From Hymenoscyphus infarciens (lineage: Eukaryota > Ascomycota > Leotiomycetes > Helotiales > Helotiaceae), in NCBI GenBank assembly GCA_001414345.1, contig LLCB01000637.1, forward strand, positions 1 through 15,173: a stretch of 15,173 bases of DNA, in the 5' to 3' direction. The translations under genes were made by a program, and so were the position numbers. The notes under the pieces are model-generated. The model did not search any database. It was not told the origin of the DNA and worked only from the letters and a program-made list of their open reading frames with translations. Shown piece by piece: positions 10,141 through 15,173 of this stretch. Within the stretch, counting starts at the first letter, position 1. Every line of letters starts with the position of its first letter.

Positions 10141-12240
10141 TATATTAATAGCCACCTCTATATATTAATAAGAAAAAATATTAATAAAGGCAATAATACC
10201 TTTATTCTATCCTTCTAGATATATATAGCTAATTACCTATATAAGAGATTTAAGCTTAATACTAAAGATTATTAAATTTATACTATAACTCTAAGTAGGA
10301 GGCTCTATTCTTCTACTTAGAGAGCTAAATGTTACACTTTTTAAAGATATAATATACTATTATTTAGATTATTAGGCTTAAACTATTCACTATCTTATAA
10401 GAGAGAAGTAAATAACTTTTAATTTTATTTTATAAAGCTATCTATATACTATAATTATTAACCTTGCTTAATTATTATCTATCTATATTAAATCTAAGTA
10501 ATTTATAACCTTATATCTCTTAGTTATAAAAGAGTAACTAAATAAAGAATCCTATATATCTAATATATCCTCTCTAAGATCTTAGAAAACCTTAGAGTAA
10601 AATAACAAGTATAGAAAAAGAAAAGAAAAGAGTAAAAGTTACTTTCTAACTAGATTTACTAGCTAACTAGAAACTTCCTAAGATAATAAAATCCTAAGAT
10701 ATTTATAAGTTTAACTTAGAGGTATAAGTAGGCCTATAGTTCTTATAATACTAGGTTCTCTAAACGAATTAAGAGGAGAGTTACTAGGTTAATAAGAGAT
10801 TTAGAGTAGATCTAGGAAGAATTAACTAAATTTATAAGTAAGAAAACTATATAAACTTTAAGGTATTAGACCTTTAGGTTATATATTACTAATAATAGGT
10901 ATAAAGGTAGATAAGATAGCTATAGGCGTATATATTCTTATAGTAGTTATATTAGTATTGTTATTAGAGGCCTTAGTAATAAAGAGATTATTAGCTCTAG
11001 TATAAGATCTAGTATAAGATCTACTATAAGATCTAGTATAAGATCTACTATAAGATCTACTACGAGATCTACTATAAGATCTAGTATAAGATCTACTACG
11101 AGATTTACTACTACGAGATTTACTACTACAAGATCTAGATAGAGATCTAGCTTACTTATAACTTTTAGTAATAATCCTTTCTAGAGAAACGTAATCTAAG
11201 AGATTATTAAGAAATGGCTTAAACTTAATAGCCTAGTTTAGAATATACTAATATTTCTTAAGGAAGTTTATTATACTAGATTTAGTTTTAATATTATAAT
11301 AATAAAGATTAGCTTTATAGAAAATAGCTAATAGTATATAGAAAGGTAAGTAAGAGAGCTTATAAGTAGGTACTTTATTATCTCTTTTCTAGTAAATAGT
11401 AATTATTACTAACTTAGATAAGATGAAAATACTAAAAATAATACTATAATAATACTTAGTAAGAAGGATAGAGAATATAGTAGGGATTTTAAGTATTTAT
11501 ATTCATAGCTATAATAGGATGTTATATTTATAATAAGCTATGCTAGTACTAGCTTTTCGATATTAGAGCTTTCTGTTCTCTTCTTATTAGCTATATAATT
11601 TCTATTCTTCGTTTATAAATATAAGAAGAACTTTTGTTATAGCTATATATTTACTTATATTTAAGTTCTTAAGTACCTTAAGATAGTAGTTATTAGTACC
11701 TTATATAAAACGTTTAAGCGTATACTTTATAGAAATGTTATACTATAGACTTATTACCTTAGGCTCTTATAACTTCTTAATATTTTTAGACGAATTTTAT
11801 CTAGTTTTAAAGCATTATAGTACTACCTTAGAACTATTAAGCTATTATTAATCGACTATTTAGATAATACTCTACTATCTAAGATACTTTTTTATAACGT
11901 TAACCTCTTTTATATAAATCTTTTAAGTATTTAGAACTATTATATACCTGTTTTTAATTATTATAGTTAATTCGTTTTATCTAGTACTATTGTTAAGTTC
12001 TTTTCTTACGCTTTTTATAGTATCTAGTGTTATCTTTAGAGTACCTAATTCTTAGAAAATATTATAAATATAGGCTTATATTATATATATTTTCTTACTA
12101 TATTAAATAACGTTTCCTCTATCTTTAGTAGAAAAAATCCTATTTTATATTAGCTAAACGTTGTTATTTAGCTTAGTTATAAGACCTTAGAGAGTAGGAG
12201 AAGCGTCTGCTATTTTAAGTATAAACGCTAAATAGTACTA
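10141..12240 (+). pseudogene. RIP-degraded reading frame F (frame 1) with Arg/Ser repeat, family unknown
   Basis: Frame 1 spans 700 codons here without a TGA. It opens with about 25 stop-free codons, has a Cys-containing part near 10330, then a basic part (10741-10800, R-F-S-K-R-I-K-R-R) and a Tyr/Ser-rich part at 10910-10990. The Arg-Ser repeat follows at 10995-11150. From 10990 to 12200 the stop rate falls to about 6%, against about 9% expected, and the last 600 bases are Leu/Ile/Phe/Tyr-rich. One unmutated TGG (Trp) survives in frame at about 11213. A basic, Arg/Ser-repeat protein could bind nucleic acid, as a Gag-like protein or SR-type protein does, but that is a guess. After 12240 frame 3 reads better, so the frame probably breaks there. 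Confidence 0.42.
10995..11150 (+). repeat. 12/15-bp minisatellite encoding Arg-Ser-Ser/Thr-Ile/Thr (frame 1)
   Basis: agatct or agattt recurs at 11005, 11017, 11029, 11041, 11053, 11065, 11077, 11089 and 11101 (12 bp apart), then at 11116 and 11131 (15 bp apart). Frame 1 is free of stops through the 12-bp units and reads R-S-(S/T)-(I/T). The change from 12 to 15 keeps the frame, as expected of a coding repeat. Ile codons ATA may be former ACA or ATG. Confidence 0.92.
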
Positions 12241-13122
12241 AGATAGAAGTATTTAATATATATAAGAAGCTAATATTAAGAAGCTTAAGAGTACTTATAA
12301 AGCTAGGAATATAAGAGAGAAGTAAGATAGCTTAAGAAGGTATAGTACGTTTAGCTAATATTTGTTTTATTTATTTCTTTAATTTAAAGAGATTACGTTT
12401 TATAAGAGGAGCTTATGCTAAGTTAGTTATTAACCTTATAAGGAAAGAATTACTCTTATAAGTATACTTATACTAAGCTTTACTTTTAATATTAATAGAA
12501 AGGCAGAGATATTATTATAGTGTAGTAGTAGTAATAAGAGACTAAAAGATAAATTAAAATCTAAGTATTTTAGCTAGTAATACTTAAGTTAGGAGTCTAG
12601 ATTATAGCTATCCTTTTATAGAATATATATATAGTTAAGAAGTTAAGGTATATTATTAGAAGCCTAGAAAGAGGAAGGCGTAACTTTAGTTACTTCGGCG
12701 CGCTAGATGCTTATAGCAACTTCGGCAACCTTAACTTTATTATATTAAGTACCTATAGTAACTACAATAACACGTTTTAGTATATATTCCATAGGTTCTT
12801 ACTCTAAAAGGTTAATATAACTTACTATAATAAGGTTATTTATAGCTTAGAATTTAAGGTCTTAATTAATTAGTATAGAGGGTTGATTAATTAAGTAGTA
12901 GTTATAGAAGTTATAATTATAAGAGGCTTAGCTATAAGAGAGGGAGTTTAAATTATAGACGTTAAGATTATTAAAATAAGAGGTAGGTGTAGAGAATACC
13001 TATAATGTCTTAAAAGGGGAGTAATTAGGCGAGTTATATTTATTAGAGTATAATATAGTAGTATAGTAAAAGGAGGTTAAGTATTAAGAGTAAAGTAGAA
13101 ACTATATTAATTTTTATTCTTA
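12241..13122 (+). other. fossil coding-like DNA with a less mutated island
   Basis: From 12290 to about 12600 frame 3 has about 8% stops and a balanced, Lys/Arg/Ser-containing reading. Frame 1 is dense there but opens again from 12640 to 12775 through the less mutated island at 12690-12793, where it reads as a Gly/Asn/Phe-rich stretch. Between 12860 and 13122 frame 1 is moderately open and includes a short Cys-containing basic part near 12982-13030. The two TGA triplets I saw nearby (12884, 13175) lie in frame 2. No single frame can be supported across the whole stretch. Confidence 0.35.
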
Positions 13123-13905
13123 AGATATACTCTTACTAATACTAGTATTATTTAACTCTCTATTATTAAGCCTTTGACAATTATTACCCTTAGTTATTTA
13201 TATTTACTTTTTACTCTTTTTAATTTATATAGTCTCTTTAAGGCTTAGTAGGCTATCTTTCTTATAATCTCTACTATAATACTACTAAGTAAGCATAGGT
13301 CTCTATATAAATTTATTAGTAAGGCTTCTAGTAAGTTAGTAGAGAGTATTCTAACCTTCTTATACTTATTTCTCTTTATAGCGTCGGTATAGTATTAAGA
13401 GTAGTTTATTAAGTTATTTATATATTAAGTTCTATTAATACTCTAGAAAGCCTAACGCTAAGATAGTAATCGAACTTTTACTTTATCTATTATAAGAGGT
13501 ACTAAGATAATTAATATAAAAGTAAGAATAAAGAAAACTATACTCTAGCTAAATTTAAATGTTCTATAACGTAGAGAGCTTATATATATAGTAGTAATAA
13601 TACTATATACGTACTCTTTCTAGCTTTAGTTATCTCTAGCTTTAATATACTTTATTTATCTAGTATAGGTCTAAGATTATAATAAGATATAGAGGCTTAC
13701 CTAAGCTTAGTTTCTTAATTTCTTAATAGTTCTTATATTATAATAATTCTAGTATTTATTAGGTTAGAATAATAGAGATAAGGAAAAGATAGTAAGAAAC
13801 CTAATCCGCCTAGGCTATTAGGAAAGCGTAAGTTATATTATAATTTACTATAAATTTATAGAAATATATATCTATTTTTTATAGCTATCTTCTTAATATT
13901 CTAAC
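13123..13905 (+). pseudogene. RIP-degraded reading frame G (frame 1), partial, family unknown
   Basis: Frame 1 is nearly stop-free from 13123 to 13390 (a few TAA/TAG in about 90 codons), with a Leu/Ile/Ser-rich composition and a short basic part (S-K-H-R-S-L-Y-K) near 13290. Further open runs lie at 13460-13540 and 13740-13850. Between them stops are frequent, so the overall rate is near chance. It is in the same frame as F and may be its continuation after one or more breaks. Much of the openness comes from pyrimidine-rich sequence, which lowers stops on this strand for trivial reasons, so the call is weak. Confidence 0.25.
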
Positions 13906-13930
13906 ATTCTAGAGTATCTTTAAATAACTA

Positions 13931-13977
13931 AGGTTATCTTAGAAATAGAACTTATTATAAGGTTATCTTAGAAATAA
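13931..13977. repeat. short direct duplication, 29-bp spacing
   Basis: aggttatcttagaaata occurs at 13931 and again at 13960. The spacing is not a multiple of three, unlike the other internal repeats, so it either lies outside coding sequence or arose after the gene was dead. Confidence 0.8.
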
Positions 13978-15000
13978 TAATTACTATAAAGTAGTCTTAG
14001 GTATTATTTTATAAGAATAGTAAGATAAAGTATTCTAATACTACTCCTTTTAGAAAAGATTAATACTATTATTATATTCTTCTTATTCTAGTAAAACTAT
14101 TAATCTATTATAGTAATCCTTTTTATATTAAAGCTTTCTTTATTAGAAAAATACCTTTATCTTTTCCTTATAGAACCTTCTATCCTTTCTAGCCTTATTT
14201 TATACTCTAATTCGAATCTAATTAGAGTCTATATTATATAAGAGTAGTAGTTATATAATAAAGTAATCCTACTCTTAGGTTAGTATTATACTAGTAGTAG
14301 TAAGCTTTCCTTAAATAATAATTTCCTAGATATAGTTATTTATCTCGTTATCTTAAGTATTTAGTATTATAATAGGAATAGAAGAGTAAGTAATATATTA
14401 GGCTAAAGTATATATAACTCTACTCTTCTATAGTACTTATAAATTATAGTTAATTAATTTCCTTAACTTTAGATAGAGTATATTTATTTATAAATAATCT
14501 AATTATCTTTTAGGTTTCAACAGTTTATAAGGAGACTAGTAGAAGGTAATAGAAAACGGAAACTCGTAGAGGATTTAGAGACTTATTAGTATATAAAGAA
14601 ATAGTTATAATATTACTAGAAACGTTGTTTAAGAAGGTTTTATTAGTTTTTATAATAATATTTAGAAAGTCGATAGTATAGTAATTAACTATATCTAAAA
14701 AAGAGTATAATAAGAGATTAAGTAAGACTATTATTATACGAGTTATAACTAGAGTAAGAGAACTAATAGTAGGCTTTATTATAAATAATATAAGTTCTAG
14801 TATTAGAACTTATTATAGTATAAAACGTACTCTATTATTACTATAATTCTAGTATAAGAACTTTTTCTCTTTTTTACTATATTATCTAAATTTTTATTTT
14901 TATATTTTTATTTAAAGATATTCTTCTTTTATCTTTTATCTTTTTTATTATAACTCTCTTTCTCTTAAGTCTATTATATATTTATTATTAAAACCTTTAT

Positions 15001-15036
15001 TATTATAAGAGTAAGCTTTATTATAAAAGTAAGTCT
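15001..15036 (+). repeat. 18-bp direct repeat, two units
   Basis: tattataagagtaagctt at 15001 is followed at 15019 by a near copy with a single change in its first part. In frame 1 it reads Tyr-Tyr-Lys-Ser-Lys twice. The spacing preserves the frame. Confidence 0.7.
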
Positions 15037-15173
15037 TATTAAAATTCTATTTTATAAGAAAAATCCTATTATAAGTCTCTTATTATAAGTCTTTTAGAAT
15101 AAGAACTTTTTAATAATATTATCTTCTTATAAAATCCTCTTAATACTAAATAAATATACTATATATATAGTAT

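Larger units (their letters stand above)
13906..15173 (+). other. RIP-mutated tail with short open islands, no assignable gene
   Basis: Two short frame 1 islands stand out: 14104-14238 (45 codons, no stop, Leu/Ile/Ser-rich) and 14503-14586 (28 codons, no stop, Arg/Glu/Lys-rich). The second contains intact CAA CAG at 14518-14523, read as Gln-Gln, and beyond its end the same frame continues with TAA and TAG at a spacing typical of a Gln-rich helix. A 29-bp direct duplication lies at 13931 and 13960. From about 14860 to the end the sequence is pyrimidine-rich and low in complexity, with an 18-bp repeat at 15001-15036. No terminator, RNA gene or element end is visible. Confidence 0.4.

Noticed and set aside
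11424..11426. TGA as the native stop of a 7-kb frame 3 gene starting near 4.4 kb
   Set aside because: Frame 3 is not the best frame over 5.6-6.9 kb or 9.2-9.6 kb, and frame 1 with the Arg-Ser repeat is better at 10.1-12.2 kb, so a single frame 3 gene is not supported.
1022..14900. Alternative genetic code in which TAA and TAG encode Gln, as in ciliates, making these live genes
   Set aside because: ATG, CAT/CAC, TGC/TGT and TGG are also almost gone. A ciliate gene would keep Met, His, Cys and Trp. Loss of all CA and TG, whatever the codon, fits RIP.
1..15173. Mitochondrial or plasmid DNA because of the high A+T
   Set aside because: The stop-riddled frames, purged CA/TG and lack of mitochondrial tRNA or respiratory genes argue for silenced nuclear DNA.

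Overview
This window is almost certainly from the nuclear genome of a filamentous ascomycete (Pezizomycotina), inside an AT-rich compartment made by repeat-induced point mutation (RIP). G+C in hand-counted lines is roughly one quarter. The dinucleotides CA and TG are nearly absent, while TA, CT and AG are abundant and some CG survives. ATG occurs only about twenty times on the + strand and TGA about three times. This is the footprint of CpA-to-TpA mutation on both strands. I find no intact protein gene, rRNA, tRNA or CRISPR array. I cannot name the species.

Layout. (1) 1-857: a tandem array of about 25 copies of a 34-bp unit, each built around a perfect palindrome; it runs off the left edge. 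(2) 858-1021: a short unique stretch with a 10-base G/C block followed by a TATA-like element. (3) About 1.0-15.2 kb: one long, evenly mutated block that reads best as fossil coding DNA on the + strand. Different frames dominate in different segments: frame 2 at 1.0-4.4 kb; frame 3 at 4.4-5.5 and 6.9-8.3 kb; frame 1 at 5.6-6.9, 9.2-9.6, 10.1-12.2 and 13.1-14.6 kb. In these frames the stops are TAA and TAG only, as expected if they were CAA, CAG or TGG before RIP.

The coding claim rests on three things. At least nine short tandem repeats inside the block all have periods divisible by three (9, 12, 15, 18, 24), whereas the array at the left edge has period 34. Some local open runs are long. In places an unmutated CAA or CAG remains in the favoured frame. 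The caution matters: in DNA this rich in TA, about 9% of codons are TAA or TAG by chance, so stop density alone hardly separates the frames. Frame assignments are therefore provisional, and no family was recognised.

The most economical reading is a large (over 14 kb) repeated element or gene block, all on one strand, that was silenced by RIP, next to a palindromic satellite. The genes do not work together now; nothing here looks translatable.
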